From the NCBI GenBank assembly GCA_033032865.1, contig JAWHQI010000009.1, forward strand, positions 13,038,001 to 13,102,000: 64,000 bases of DNA, written 5' to 3'. A program made the position numbers and the translations under genes. The stretch is from Dactylorhiza incarnata. Taxonomy: Eukaryota; Streptophyta; Magnoliopsida; Asparagales; Orchidaceae. Below the pieces are notes generated by a model. The model had not been told where the DNA came from. It worked only from the letters and a program-made list of their open reading frames with translations, and did no database searches. Within the stretch, counting starts at the first letter, position 1, and the number at the start of each line of letters is the position of its first letter. Below are positions 13,020 to 24,676 of the stretch, one piece after another.

Positions 13020-13461
13020 TATACAAATTGCCAAATTGTAATTGTTGTTGTATAATGAAAATGTTACTGAAAATGTAGTACAGCAGAAATAAGAATTTTA
13101 TTATTAATGTGTGGTAAAATTAAGAAGAATAGAGGGAAATGACGTAAAAATAAAAACAACCGGAAATACAAGCATTGGAATATGCAATTGGAAATACAAG
13201 CATTGAAATGTGTGTTCAGAAATATACAATTGAACGCAAGAAATATGCCAATACAGTGTGGTTCTAGAATTAAAAGGCCAGTGCAAAAACATTACATAAA
13301 TTAGAATTACCACCTCACGATGTACTCACCAGGAATGCATGAAGGAAAAATCACATAACAAATCTTAATTAGTCAGAATAACTCTAATAAGAAGTTGATG
13401 ATACTAATGATGAATAGTGTACAACTGCTAGCCTGCTAATAATTTTTCTAATACAAAAATA
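13020..13461. other. AT-rich intergenic DNA
   Basis: I see no gene, RNA or element terminus here. It could be part of an intron of the SNX2 locus if that gene continues leftward past hAT-1, but no downstream SNX2 exon is recognisable. Confidence 0.4.
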
Positions 13462-13516
13462 TTGGTGCAAAACGACACGTTACCGTTTTATTTGTGGCAT
13501 ATAACGTTTTGGAAAA

Positions 13517-13580
13517 AACGGCCGATATATCGGCTGGTTCCCGTTATATCGGCACAGGAACCGGCAGATATAACGACCGT
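13517..13580. repeat. Subterminal CGATATATCGG palindromes of hAT-1
   Basis: GGCCGATATATCGGC and degenerate copies (GTTATATCGGC, CAGATATAACG) cluster within 110 bp of the left end. A related CCCCGATATAT occurs near the right end at about 18863. hAT-2 has four better copies. Subterminal repeats are the usual transposase-binding sites in hAT elements; that role is inferred. Confidence 0.6.
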
Positions 13581-13769
13581 TTCGCGCGTCTGATTTCATT
13601 CGGCGCTGTATTATTTCTCCCTGGTTCTAGGGTTCTCTATTGTTTCTCCATGGTTCGACGACTCTCTCCCTGGTTTTTAGAGTTTCTTTGCTTCTTCTCC
13701 CTTACTTACTCAATCTCCCGTTTCGTCGACGACACTGTAAGTTCTCGTCCTTCTCCTCACTTCTCTAGT

Positions 13770-14280
13770 TCTTTGTAAGTTGCTCTTCTTGGCCCTCTCT
13801 TCTCTACTTCTATGTACTGCTTCTCTTCTCGGCCCTCTTCTCGGCCCTCTCCTCTCTTCTCTACTTCTCTGTAATGTTGCTCTTCTCGGCCCTCTCCTCT
13901 ACTTCTCTGTACTGCTTCTCTTTTCAGCCCTCTCCTCTCTTCTCTACTTCTCTGTAATTGTTCTCTGAATTTGTGGTATTTTTTGCATTTTGGATTACTG
14001 TTGATTTGCGCTTCTCTTCTCGGCCCTCTCTTGTCTTCTCTACTTCTCTGTAATGATGTTGCACTGTGCAGCTGTGCTTCTCATCTCGTCCTTCTCCTCT
14101 CTTCTCTACTTCTCTGTACTGCTTCTCTGCTCGGCCCTCTTCTCTCTTCTCTACTTCTTTGTACTGCTGCTCTTCTCGGCCCTCTTCTCTCTTCTCTACT
14201 TCTCTGTACCGTTGCTCTTCTCAGCCCTCTCCTCTCTTCTCTACTTCTCTGTGTTGCTTCTATCTCTACTTCTCTATAAT
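13770..14280 (+). repeat. CT-rich imperfect tandem repeats in the hAT-1 leader
   Basis: Repeats of 'ctcggccctctcctctcttctctacttctctgta' recur about nine times with variable spacing of roughly 40-80 bp. All forward frames are open across much of the array because of composition; I do not call a protein. Confidence 0.75.
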
Positions 14281-16650
14281 GTTTCACTGAATTTGTTGTA
14301 TTAATTGCATTTTTGGTTATATTTGTTGCTAGTGCTATCATATTTGTTGGCCTTTGTGGTATTAATTGTTTTATTGATAAATTGTTATCAATATTATTTA
14401 TGGATATCAATAAATTATTTTATTCAACAACATATGATGATTAGAGACACCCCACAAGTACTCTAATTATCCAACTTCATTTTGCAATCTATGATGTGTA
14501 TAGCCATGTTGAATGATGAATGATGATATTGAGTTGTTTCGTTCGAGAAATAAAGGGTTAGATGCACACTGCTCAGTACTTGAATATAAATAGAATGTTG
14601 GTTTGCTAATTCGAATGTTTGTCTTGGTTGGATATGACTTATGAGTCATGGATTCTCTACTCATAAATTAATTGAATTTTAAAGAATGTTTGGTATAATA
14701 TTGATGATGCAAAATGTCGTTCGATAAATAGAAAAATGTATGAAAAAAATGAATGATCACCAAAGATCAGACGATCTAATAAATGTTTATGGATCTTTTT
14801 TTATGTTGTCTTAATTTTTATAATTCCTAACATTTGAATAGAATATCCACATTTTAAATAGTTTATTTAATTTCATATATTTCAATTCATTTTAAATAGT
14901 TTGCTAATTCGAATGTTTTAAACTTTTGGTTATTTAGAATGACTTCTTCTGCTGGATCTAGTGAGGTGCCCCTTTCAATGGTACCAACCGATAGAGATCC
15001 GTTCTAGGCATTTGGTGAGAACTTGGTTGCAAATGACACCAATCGAATCAAATGCAACTACTGTAAGCAGACAGTGAATGGTGGAATTATTCGATTCAAA
15101 CATCACTTGGCTGGGTGGAAGGGTAATGCTAAGACATGTCGTCAAGTTCCCGCCGAAGTTAAGGCGAAGGTTGAGCCAGCCCTTAATTCAAACTTGAAGA
15201 GCAAGAGAGTGAAGACTACAAAGTTACAAGCAATCTTGAATGATGTGGTAGTTGGAGGAGCACATGATGATGGAGTAGATGAGTATGCTACTCGTAGGAG
15301 TTTACATTCAGGCACAGGGTCCAATGTACTAATTTGTTTAAGTTGTTGCGGAGTCAAAAGGGGAAATGATTCGCAACAGAGTACAATTGAGAGCAAGTAC
15401 AAAAAGAAAGCCAGAGATGATGCGGCCTTGTAGATAGGTAGATGGGCACATGAAAACGGGATCTCGTTCAATGCTATATGCAAGTCTTTCCAGCAGATGA
15501 CACATGTTATTGGGTTATGTGGACCTGCGATGAAGATCCCTACCTTTTATGAGTTGAGAGAGAATTTTTTGCGGATGAAGATGGAGAGGACGGAGGAAAT
15601 GTTGGGCATATTCACCCAAACCTATAGATTGAATGGGTGCATTATCATGAATGATGCATGGACTGATCGGAAGGGTAGAAGTGTGATGAACATCATGATA
15701 CACTGTAGTTCCGGAGTGGCATTTTGGCTTTCAAAAAATGTCTCCTCCACACATGACGAAAAGTTCATATTTGACTTCTTGGATGAAGCGATTGATAACC
15801 CCGAGAGGCCAGAAGAGGCCAGTATCTTGCAGATTGTGACGGACAATGCGTCCTATAATATGGCAACATCAAAGCTTATGGCTTTGAGGATGCCAAGAAT
15901 TGTTTGGACTAGTTGTGCAGCTCATACGGCCAATCTTCTGTTGCAAAATATAGGAAAGTTGAAACAGATAAAAAGTGTTTATCTCCTCGGGCCGCCAACA
16001 CTCTGTCTTCACCTATGGTCACACTATCTCTCTCGACATGTTTAGAGAGTCGACGAAAGAACTGGACTCTCAAGAGCTTGTTCGACCTGGTGTGACTAGA
16101 TTCACTAAAACATTTCTATCATTAGAAAGTATCTTGGAGAATAAGAAGCGGGCGAGGGGTTTATTCACATCTGCAAAGTGGAAAGCAACAAAACAAGCTC
16201 GTAGTGTTAGGGGAAAGCAGGTAAATGCATTGTCTATTTATTCACTTTAATTTAGAATATTTATTTGAAACTGACGCTTTATGTTTTTTTAATATTTTGC
16301 ATATGTTAGGCTACAATGATAATGATGAGCGCAAGATATTGGGCGAATGTCGAGCAGGATGTTATATTCACCCCATTTGTGAAGGTTTTGAGAAAAGTAG
16401 ACGGGGATACACCTTCCATGGGGTAGTTATATGGGGATATTAAAAAAGCTAAGGAAAAAGTTGTTGTTCTTGATCATCAAGAGAACAAAAACCTTCTTAT
16501 ATGAAAGTTGGTCGATAGCAGATGGGAGAACAAGATGAGTAGCCCTCTGCACATTGCAGGATATTACTTAAATCCATATTTTTATTATTCCCGCTGAGTG
16601 GAGATTGAAGCCGACGGAAGGTTTATGAGTGGTTTTATTGAGTGTCTCTC

Positions 16651-17749
16651 TGTTGGGTTTTCTACACACCATAGTGTGAAAGCACATCGCATGTGCGCAG
16701 CGGAATATACAAACAAGAACAACCCTAAACAGTTAAAGGATCTTACGATTTCATTAATCTAGAAATAGGAGAAGCAACGCTTTGGAAAATACCTGAAGGG
16801 GATTGAGTCAATACTCAATCAAGGTGCTCCAAAACGAAGTCCCGAGAACAAACGTTGAGTTCCGAGCACAGAAAAGGATTTGCGCCTCTATAGAAGTCCA
16901 CACGAGTGTAGAAGAACCCTAGCTTCTTGTCGAACGAGAAAGAGGTCGAAAAAGAAGAGCCCTGTAAGTTTCCCACGGACTGCTAGATCCGTCAAGGGGA
17001 AAGGCGGCGGTGGCGACTACGGGTTATGGAAAATCGTGGCCGGGCGGAACTCTTCCGTTTCTCTGATAATCGCAAAAGGAAGAGAGCACACCTAGGGCAT
17101 AAAATCGTGTCCTATTTATACCCAGGGGAGAAAGAAGATATCCGCACACCCGAGATTAATATTGGAGTAAACACAGAATTCGTCGAATATACCTGATTCG
17201 TCGAGACTATTCGACGAATTTATTCGACGAAGATATCCAATTCGCCGAGACATTTCGACGAATTAATAAATTTGTCGACACCATTCGATGAATTATTTCG
17301 TCAAGTAGATCTAATTCGTCGAGACCATTCGAAGAATTGATTCGACGATGATATCCAATACGTCGAGACATTTCGACGAATTGATATATTTCGTCGAGAC
17401 CATTCGATGAACTGTTTCGTCAAGTAGATCTAATCCGTCGAGTCCATTCGACGAATCCTTTCGACGAACTGAGGTAAATTTCGACGAGACATTCTCGACG
17501 ACTCGTCTTGAAAATTTGTCAACATGCTCCATACAATATTCACAATACCTGTGGAGCATTCAGTCGACTCGACCCAACTCCAATAAGTCGTAGGATTGGT
17601 CCTTCACTCATATCCAATATGAGTAAGGCCAACACAATCCTTCCTCCAACTTCTCTAAACACTCTTGTGTGTGACCCCATAGGCTCATATCGCGTTGGCA
17701 GTGAGACTAAATGCTTGACCACTTCCAGATCACCTTGAAAACACCAACA
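16651..17749. repeat. Solo LTR inserted in the hAT-1 transposase (1099 bp, TSD CTCTC)
   Basis: It starts TGTTGGG and ends CCAACA, flanked by CTCTC at 16646-16650 and 17750-17754. Removing it with one CTCTC restores the hAT reading frame through ...ECLSRIYRNDP..., which confirms both ends. No internal domain remains, so it arose by LTR-LTR recombination. The strand cannot be told. Confidence 0.92.
17165..17515. repeat. TTCGTCGA / TTCGACGAA repeat block in the solo LTR
   Basis: More than a dozen copies of TTCGACGAA, TTCGTCGAG and variants occur. They are organised partly as a 118-bp tandem duplication (about 17223-17340 and 17341-17458). The motif is nearly self-complementary and CpG-rich. Confidence 0.8.
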
Positions 17750-19024
17750 CTCTCAAGGATATATAGGAACGATCCTTCTACGCAGGATCACATTAGTGTT
17801 GAGCTTGATCTTTACCAATACCAACAAGAATTATTTGGTAAAGACATGGCAAAGAGACAAGTACAAAATCTCAACTTAAATTCAGGTACAATTTAATATT
17901 TTTTGTTGAAGAACCCTATAACTTTTAATGATGCATAATTGAAAATATTTGTCATTTTGTTTTTCCACAGTACATTGATGGACGCTTAACGGAGCTGATA
18001 CACCTCATCTTAAAACTATGGCAATGAAGATTTTGAGCCCGACTACTTCATCCTCTGGCTGTGAGAGGAACTGAAGCATTTTTGAGATGGTATGCATTAA
18101 TTTAGCGATTTAGTCTAACAAAAATATCGTATTGTATGATTGTATGCATTATTTATATATTTTTTAAATTTTATATAAACATTCTAAGAAGAGGAATAAA
18201 CTCGACAGCAAAAGATTGAACGATCTAGTTTTTGTAAAGCTCAATACTTTGTTGAAATTGAAATATTCTAACACAGCTCGAGATCCACTGGCAGTTAAGA
18301 GCTTATATTTGGGGAAGGTACAAGAGTGAATGATTAATATTGATGGCGAGGATGATAATGATGATGGCGACGATGAAGTCTTTCGTGGAGAGGGGTTGAC
18401 GTGAGCGCAACTTGGAGATATTGTCGACATTGATCATTATGCAAGGAGGCCTCATAAAGTAATAAAGATCAAAGAAATGGTCATTAGTTATCACATGAAG
18501 GAAAAGAGAAAAATATCTGAGATGGACGAGGCGGATCTTGAGGGTTCATTGGATGATAATCATATTATATCTACTATGTTATTGATGAGTATGCGACCGA
18601 AGAATAAGGTATGTTTTAAATTTAATTTTTTAAATTTTGATGTTATAGGAAATATATATAGTTGCAAACATCTTAAAATTACTAGTTTTACATAGTTTGT
18701 ATTATTAACGTATTGTATGTTAAATGTTTCATATAGCTTTTAAGATTTAGAAGTTCAATAGGTTGTAAAATAGTTAATATTGTAGTATATATAAAAAAAT
18801 ATGGAATAACATATAATTATATATATAATTAATTAAATATTAAAATTTGATATATGAAATATCCCCGATATATAAAAAACCGACATGAAAATCCAAATCA
18901 AAGTGTCCCCGACATCCAACATTTGCAATTTTGAACATGACTAAAACGAGACTATAGCATAAGTAATTTGGTGCAACTATTTATGCCACTGTTTTAATTA
19001 TAGCAGCAGATTAGATGGCATTAC

Positions 19025-19598
19025 CCTGATCTTTGCAAGCTCCTTGGTAGCGCAACTTTTAGAATCTTCAATGATTCTTATTGTTCTTCTGATCTCCTCC
19101 AATCTGTGGACTCTTGACTCATTGCCACCAAAAAACCTACTAGAAGCAGCTTCAAGTTTCTCAGCCCTAGCACGCCAAGAAGCAAGATCTGATAGAAGTG
19201 TTTGCACCGTTAATAAAGCATTGGAACGTTCTGAGAATGCATTCTGAATGCTGAACATGAACCCTACATTTTCTTGCAGAGTATCCTGCAACAAACATGC
19301 AAAAATGGATCACTTGCCAAAAGCTGCCTATAAACTTTTCAAGCTACAATTATAAATTGTTATCAAGGAATAGGATATGAATGGTTACCAGATATCTGAT
19401 TGACTGAGAATTCAGTTCACGGTAAAACCTGCTTACTTTAACAGCAGCAGTTGCTAATAATTTGGCATCAACTGGCCATGAATTCTCTGACCCAAAGGCA
19501 GCCTCATTGTTTTCTAGTTTTACGAGTTTAACGAACGATAAACCCAACTCTCCCATTGTTTCAGCAATATCTCGCTGTATTTTGACTAATGCTTCGGC
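19025..19598 (-). CDS. SNX2: SNX2-like sorting nexin, two BAR-domain exons (partial gene)
   Basis: Two exons are read on the minus strand: 19598-19389 (210 bp, 70 codons) and 19285-19025 (261 bp, 87 codons), separated by a 103-bp intron. Both introns' borders are canonical (TTCAG before 19598, GTAACC after 19389, TTGCAG before 19285, GTAATG after 19025) and all junctions are phase 0. The protein includes MGELGLSFVKLVKLEN, SRFYRELNSQS and ALLTVQTLLSDLA, then AEKLEAASSRFFGG, the Vps5/BAR helices of plant SNX2. SNX2 is a membrane-tubulating retromer-associated protein on endosomes. No stop occurs in either exon. The upstream PX-domain exons and the last BAR exon are not visible; transposon nests occupy both sides. 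It may be a live gene with very long introns or a stranded fragment. Confidence 0.85.
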
Positions 19599-19693
19599 CT
19601 GAACAAGTTAACGCTTCAGTTTGAACCAAAGTATAACATTAACCAACCTTGACAATGTAAGTCAATAAAACATGTTAATAAGCCTATGTTGAG

Positions 19694-19862
19694 TTTTGAA
19701 ATAGAGGAAAGAAAATAGAAGGTGTCGTTTTATTCTTCCACAACGGGGTAATTTATAGGAGTTACATGGACACAAATTCGGACTCGTGATGTAGGACTAA
19801 AACCATACAGGCTTAAATACCTAAATGACTTTAATAATACGATAATACTAATAACTTCAACA
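19694..19862 (-). repeat. Element X 3' LTR (169 bp)
   Basis: It reads TTTTGAAATAG... to ...CTTCAACA and aligns along its length with 21076-21221 plus 31702-31723. The first bases are TT instead of the TG kept in the other LTR (TGTTGAAATAG). Confidence 0.85.
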
Positions 19863-20071
19863 CTCCCCCTCAAGCTGGAGGAGAAACCTCCAGCTTGAAA
19901 ATATCATAAAAAAAGAAAGGAAATTGTGGTAGGCTAAGTGAGACAAAACAACAGACGAGCCACTGGGGGAAATTCCAAACCGGAGAAGAATCAAGCCGGA
20001 GACATAGCCACACACGACGTAGACCCACACACGACGCAGGTCCCACACACGACATAGACTCGTTGAAAAGA

Positions 20072-20180
20072 AATCAATAGACGGGTGACCATGGATACTC
20101 CCACACGATGCAACCGCTAGATAAAAATCAACAGACTGGTGACCGGGGATACTCCCACACGATACAATCCGCTGGATAGA
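20072..20180. repeat. 54-bp tandem duplication in the X internal domain
   Basis: Two copies of 'aatca(a/a)(t/c)aga...ggtgacc...ggatactcccacacgat' with a 54-bp offset. Just upstream, at about 20008-20060, 'cacacacgac' recurs at short spacing. Confidence 0.7.
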
Positions 20181-21075
20181 AAGGTCAACCAACAAAGACC
20201 ATGCCACATACCCAACAACGAAGAAAAAATGGGGAGACAATAACACAAGAAATATGCATGGAGGCCGTGTGTGACAAAGGCGAGAGTGGGGAAATATCAT
20301 CCGAGTCGCCTTCGTCTCAAACACTCCCCTCACGTGGAATGCGAGTGCATGCAACAAGACACTTAACGAACCCTAATAATACAACAAAAAAAACATCACA
20401 AAACTTCAGCATTTGCAAGAGATTACCATCCAAGAAGGTGGTGCACCGACTGGAATCGCCTGAAATAGGAAGGGCAGCGGCCGGAAGCGTCGAGAGGTAG
20501 CGAAAGGAGGAGGCAACGACAAAGGATCGTCATAGGGCCGCAGGAACCATCGACAGAAATGACAGAAGGAGATATCAGCAGAAGCAATATCACAACGGCG
20601 AGCAGATCGTCAATCTTTGTTGATCCGGAGCCGGGCGAACGACGTGCGGCAGACGGGTGTAGCAGCAACGGGCTTGACAGGATCAGAAGCTGGACACGAG
20701 ATCACGTCATCGACAGAGGGATGGTTGAGCAGACTTGATCGAGACGGATCAACGACGGAAGGGACGATCTTCTTCATCGAGGAGCAGCGACGGATCGAAG
20801 AGGGGGAGCGCAGAAGAGTTGCGACGGAGAACGCAGAGAAGCCCTGCGACGAACGCAGAGTCGTCCGTCGACGGGATCGTGGGGAACAGAAGCTGCTCCA
20901 GTCGACAGAATCAGAAGTCGAATACGTCGACGGGAGCAGGAGCAGGATTTGTCGACGAGAATCCTAACGGGAGAAAGAAACGGGATTTGGAGAAGAAGCC
21001 ACCGAGAAATTTAGGTCGCCAATAATTTTAGGGCGCCGAAATTTCAGGGAGGAATTAATTTCTGCTCTAATACCA

Positions 21076-21221
21076 TGTTGAAATAGAGGGGAAAAATAGA
21101 AGGTGTCATTTTATTCTTCCACAACGGGGTAATTTATAGGAGTTAAATGGACACAAATTCAGACTCAGTATGTGGGATTAAAACCATACAGGCTTAAAGA
21201 TCTAAATGACTTTAATAATAG
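21076..21221 (-). repeat. Element X 5' LTR, left part (interrupted by Y)
   Basis: It starts TGTTGAAATAGAGG directly after the primer-binding site complement. It is cut after ...TTTAATAATAG by element Y and resumes at 31702 with GATAATACTAATAAC to the CA at 31723, matching the uninterrupted copy at 19843-19862. Confidence 0.88.
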
Positions 21222-21420
21222 TGTGGAAAAATGAGAGAAAAAGTAAATATTTCAAAACTTTTATTTCTCCAATATATATTTTACAACAAGCATTTGTACA
21301 CTTATATAGGAAAAGAGAGGGAGAAGAAATCACATTCTAAGATGTGGGACTAAAGAACTACAAAGAGAGTGGGTCTAGCTGGGCCTTCATTATTGGGCTT
21401 TTTACATGATTTCTTTAACA
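21222..21420 (-). repeat. Element Y 3' LTR (199 bp)
   Basis: It runs TGTGGAAAAATGAGAG... to ...TTCTTTAACA and matches 31507-31696 almost base for base. The polypurine tract CTCCCCCGC follows at 21421 on the plus strand. Confidence 0.88.
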
Positions 21421-21569
21421 CTCCCCCGCAAACTGGAGCATACAGATTGTAGGCACCAAGTTTGGACAAAAACTGATAATATAGTGGACGCGGTAGAGCC
21501 TTTGTGAGAATGTCAGCGACTTGCCCGACAGCAGGAACATGTTTTAACTCCAGTTTCCTCAGTTGTGCC
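21421..21569 (-). pseudogene. Element Y pol C-terminus
   Basis: The minus strand reads LTKALPRPLYYQFLSKLGAY followed by NLYAPVCGGV just before the 3' LTR. This is the end of RNase H/pol of Ale-type copia elements. It joins to 30899 once Z and its duplicated GTGCC are removed. Confidence 0.82.
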
Positions 21570-22731
21570 TGTTGGATCTTACGACGCCCTTAGAGGGGGG
21601 GTGAATAAGGGAATAAAATTCTTTTTATAATTTTTAAGATAATTACTAAGTTGTTTTTGATTAATAGGAAATAAGATGACAATTTAGTAATAACAATTTT
21701 GCAATAATGAAATTTTACGCCAATTGAGAGAAATCAAATAAACACAAATATAATCATGATTGCATTATATAAAAAGGGTGTTTACAAAATTTGATTTCAA
21801 TATCGCTAGAAATCAGAGGCATACAAAAGTGAATTTCTTTTCCTTTTCTATACCGACTTGTATCCCCACAAACCGGTTGGCTTTAGCCTATCCTTCCCCG
21901 GATAAAGCCTCAAGCCGCTCTAGCCAACCCAAACTCGGATATGGCCTCAAGCACCCCCTAGATCTAATCCCCTAGACCTAGTCGCCAACTCACGCGGCGA
22001 ATTCCCCCTAAGCCGCGCAAGGACCTAGTCGCCAAAAACAAGGCGATTTCACTACAAGATACAAATAAAGAAGTGAAGTAAATAACAAGCAAACTCCCAC
22101 TTGAGATTTCTGGAGATGAGGATGAAGGATCGCTGAAGCACAAGCGAGGTCGAAGCGATCGTTCTTCGGATGCAGCGTGATGGCTTCCTTCTCCAGAATT
22201 TCTTCTTTGGCTTTGAGTGGGAGATGATGTTTCGGCAGAGTAGCAACACGAGAGTTTAGGCACAAGTAATGTCTCTGGAAGTTCTTACACAAAACGAGAG
22301 AGAACACATCGTTTTATAAATCTTGGAGCTAGCGCCTGCGGTAGCTGATAGCGCCTGCGGTAGCTGATAGCGCCTGCGGTAGCGTTCGTGTGGAGCGGTT
22401 GCGAAACCGTGGGCGGCGTGGTAGTGTGCACGATCTTGAGCTAGCGCCTACGGTATCGCTAGCGCTGGCGGTAGCGTTATGGAACCGCTGAGACGGAACC
22501 GCTGAGATGATCTTGAGCTAGCGCCTGGCGTTAGCGCTAGCGCTTGCGCCTGCGTTAACCTCTAGCGCTGGCGGTAGTGCTCCATTCAGAAAGTTTGATT
22601 CCATGCTGCCTTCTACCTGTGGAGTATTGCACTTATAGTTTCTGCACACTATAAACACACTACAAGCAATATCAAATACAATATGAGATTTGTTATTCTC
22701 AAACAAAGGGATGTGACACACATGTCCAACA
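21570..22731 (-). repeat. Element Z 3' LTR (1162 bp)
   Basis: It starts TGTTGGATCTTACG and ends GTCCAACA. It contains a GC-rich block (22320-22580) in which GATAGCGCCTGCGGTAGCT is present three times in tandem against two in the other LTR. Confidence 0.93.
22320..22585. repeat. GC-rich TAGCGCCTGCGGTAGC motif cluster in the Z LTR
   Basis: Many variants of (T/G)AGCGC(C/T)(T/G)GCGGTAGC occur in both LTRs (here and 30508-30750). Single copies occur inside Z at 24495-24530 and 28010-28050, the latter within the gag-pol frame. Parts of the motif are self-complementary (GCTAGCGC). Confidence 0.75.
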
Positions 22732-22965
22732 ATCTCCCCCTTTTGATAATAACAAATCCTCTAAGCAAGAAATCAACAATAGTGTTTATATATAAGATAA
22801 GCAAGATAAAAGTGCAACTATAGTAAATGATATGCATGATAATGTGCATACTCCCCCTATCTTAATGCTCCCCCTACATAAATGCAATTTATGTGTTACT
22901 CCCCCTATTTATCTATATTTCTCCTATATAGATTTCTTCAATTAATCTCCCCCTTTTGGTATTAT
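22732..22965 (-). promoter_or_regulatory. Polypurine tract and further PPT-like tracts of Z
   Basis: On the minus strand AAAAGGGGGAGAT directly precedes the 3' LTR (22732-22745). Similar pyrimidine runs on the plus strand (CTCCCCCTAT at about 22850, CTCCCCCTAC at 22869, CTCCCCCTAT at 22901, CTCCCCCTTTTGG at 22948) give at least four additional PPT-like tracts. Confidence 0.7.
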
Positions 22966-24159
22966 CAAAAGAAGGTGGGATGAGGGTAGTAAGGAGGCAT
23001 TTTAAAAGGATAAAGCATGATCGAGCTTTTGTAATATAGACAAAGATAAAGAATTTAAGTATAGTATTGAAGAGATTTCAAATAAATAGATAAGAGTTTT
23101 AGCATAGCGGAAGATTATAAAAAACATCTTTTTCTAAGCATGAAAAGCATAAGTAAAAATATGAGTTTTAGTTCAAAATTGAAATATGTTTTAACCTTTT
23201 GAAATTTCAAAGATTTTCATAAAGATACCAAGCATGAAATGAACATATCAAAGAGAGATTATACTACAATGTTACTTAATTTTAAATTCAAGAAATACCA
23301 AAACATTGTAGAGATCATGCTAGGTTATCTAGTGCATTTCTTATATAAAAAGTAGTATAAATAAAGCATTAGAATCCAATACTCATGAGAAGAAGTGTTA
23401 TGAAAGATAATGATGTGCACATAAGTGTATTTTGGGCAATGTGAACAATGGATTTAAATCATCAAAATACAAGACAAATGTAAAGTAAAGTGCACAATAA
23501 AACACAAGTAAATTACTTTCACACACTTTTAATGCACATAATTTTTAACAAAGTGGTGTAATAACCAAAGTTTGCACAAGACACTTTACTATTCTTTCCA
23601 AGGTGCTCAACCTCACAATGCTTATGAAGACTTATCAGGAGGTTCAAATAGTGCTTGGTGGAGTTATATTTGTCTACATATATAATTTTTTTGTTCATAT
23701 TTGTGAGACAACATTCTCCGAATACACTTATTTTGCAAACTCAATTTTTTAAACTTAACCACTTTTCTAAAATTCATAAGTGCAATTCAAATGTAGTGTA
23801 GGCAATAAACTTATGCAAGTTTTAATTCATTGTACAAATACAATACACAAGCAAGCATTTTTAGATTTAGACACATGTTGATTACTAAAATAAGTGACTG
23901 AAATATATCATTATCAATCATAAAACATTTACTCATACTTAGAGGCATGCTAAGCTTGGTTCTACACATTTTTCAATACAATTGATGCACTTTAAATAAA
24001 TATATCAAAGCATGATAAACAAAACAATGTTCATAGTAATTTGAAGGAATAAGTTTTAACATTATAAATACTTCCAAATAATAGAATTCATATATGATTG
24101 ATATTGGCAATAAAGATCATACAGTTTTTTTTGTTTTATCATTTTTAAATCAAATAAAA

Positions 24160-24405
24160 ACAGAAAATCACAAAGACATATTTTTGTAATTTTTGAATTT
24201 TGAATTGTTGTAGTAGATTTTTCATAATATGAATAAAACACAAATAACAAAAACATATTTTTGTATTTTTTGAATTTTGAACTTTTGTAGTTGATTTTTC
24301 ATAATATGAATAAAAATACAAATAACAAAAAAAATATTTTTGTAATTTTGAATTTTGAATTTTTGTAGTTGATTTTTCATAATATGAATAAAACAAAATA
24401 ACAAA
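24160..24405. repeat. Three tandem copies of a ~78-bp AT-rich repeat in the Z 3' region
   Basis: 'tttttgta...tgaattttgaa...tttttcataatatgaataaaa' begins at 24181, 24258 and about 24337. The unit is open on the minus strand but AT-rich and non-coding in character. Confidence 0.8.
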
Positions 24406-24676
24406 TGTCAGAAATACAAAAACAAAGTAGTACATATAGACTGAAATATTTTTAGTGATTTTTAGAAATTTTGAAAATCAGAAAATTCCAACACCCACGC
24501 TAGCGCCGGCGCTAGTGATAGCGCGGCAAATAGTACACGATTTTTTAGGAATTTTAAATTTTTGATTATTGATATTGATTAGAGGTCTTAAGTGTAGTCT
24601 TATGCAGAAATTGTATAATATTCAGAGATGTTTTGATCGCTCAAATTGCATAAAATATTAGCGTTTTACATGTTAT

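Larger units (their letters stand above)
14940..18430 (+). pseudogene. hAT-1 transposase (zf-BED, DUF659, hAT C-terminal), broken
   Basis: Translating from ATG 14940 gives an N-terminal BED zinc finger (CNYC at about 15055 with a later FKHHL and C), then a stretch with 'NDAWTDRKGRSVMNIM' and 'IVTDNASYNM...TSCAAHTANL' (15640-15950), the DUF659/RNase H-like catalytic region. It continues at 15975-16250, 16310-16650 and, after the solo LTR, 17750-17890. The C-terminal SPTTSSSGCERN and KKRNKLDSKRLNDLVF parts lie at 18030-18260. Introns are expected in this family. Breaks include stops in place of tryptophan near 15006 (TAG) and 18074 (TGA) and frameshifts around 15430 and 15960. It once encoded a nuclear transposase that cut and pasted the element; it is now inactive. 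Confidence 0.8.
13471..18967 (+). mobile_element. hAT-1, decayed hAT transposon with BED/DUF659 transposase
   Basis: A plus-strand hAT element lies between two copies of TTGGTGCAA (13462-13470 and 18968-18976), a candidate target duplication. Usual hAT duplications are 8 bp, and I see no clear terminal inverted repeat, so the exact ends are uncertain. Near the left end are palindromic CGATATATCG-like motifs, followed by a CT-rich tandem-repeat leader and the transposase remnants from 14940 to 18430. The left end matches hAT-2 at 60693, which supports the boundary. A solo LTR sits inside at 16651-17749. Confidence 0.7.

Noticed and set aside
13770..14280. CT-rich repeat block as a membrane protein gene (leucine/serine-rich in all forward frames)
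   Set aside because: It is a tandem repeat in the hAT leader, open in three frames at once.
20201..20967. Plus-strand readings in the element X internal domain
   Set aside because: GC-rich leader-like sequence, overlapping in several frames, without any domain.
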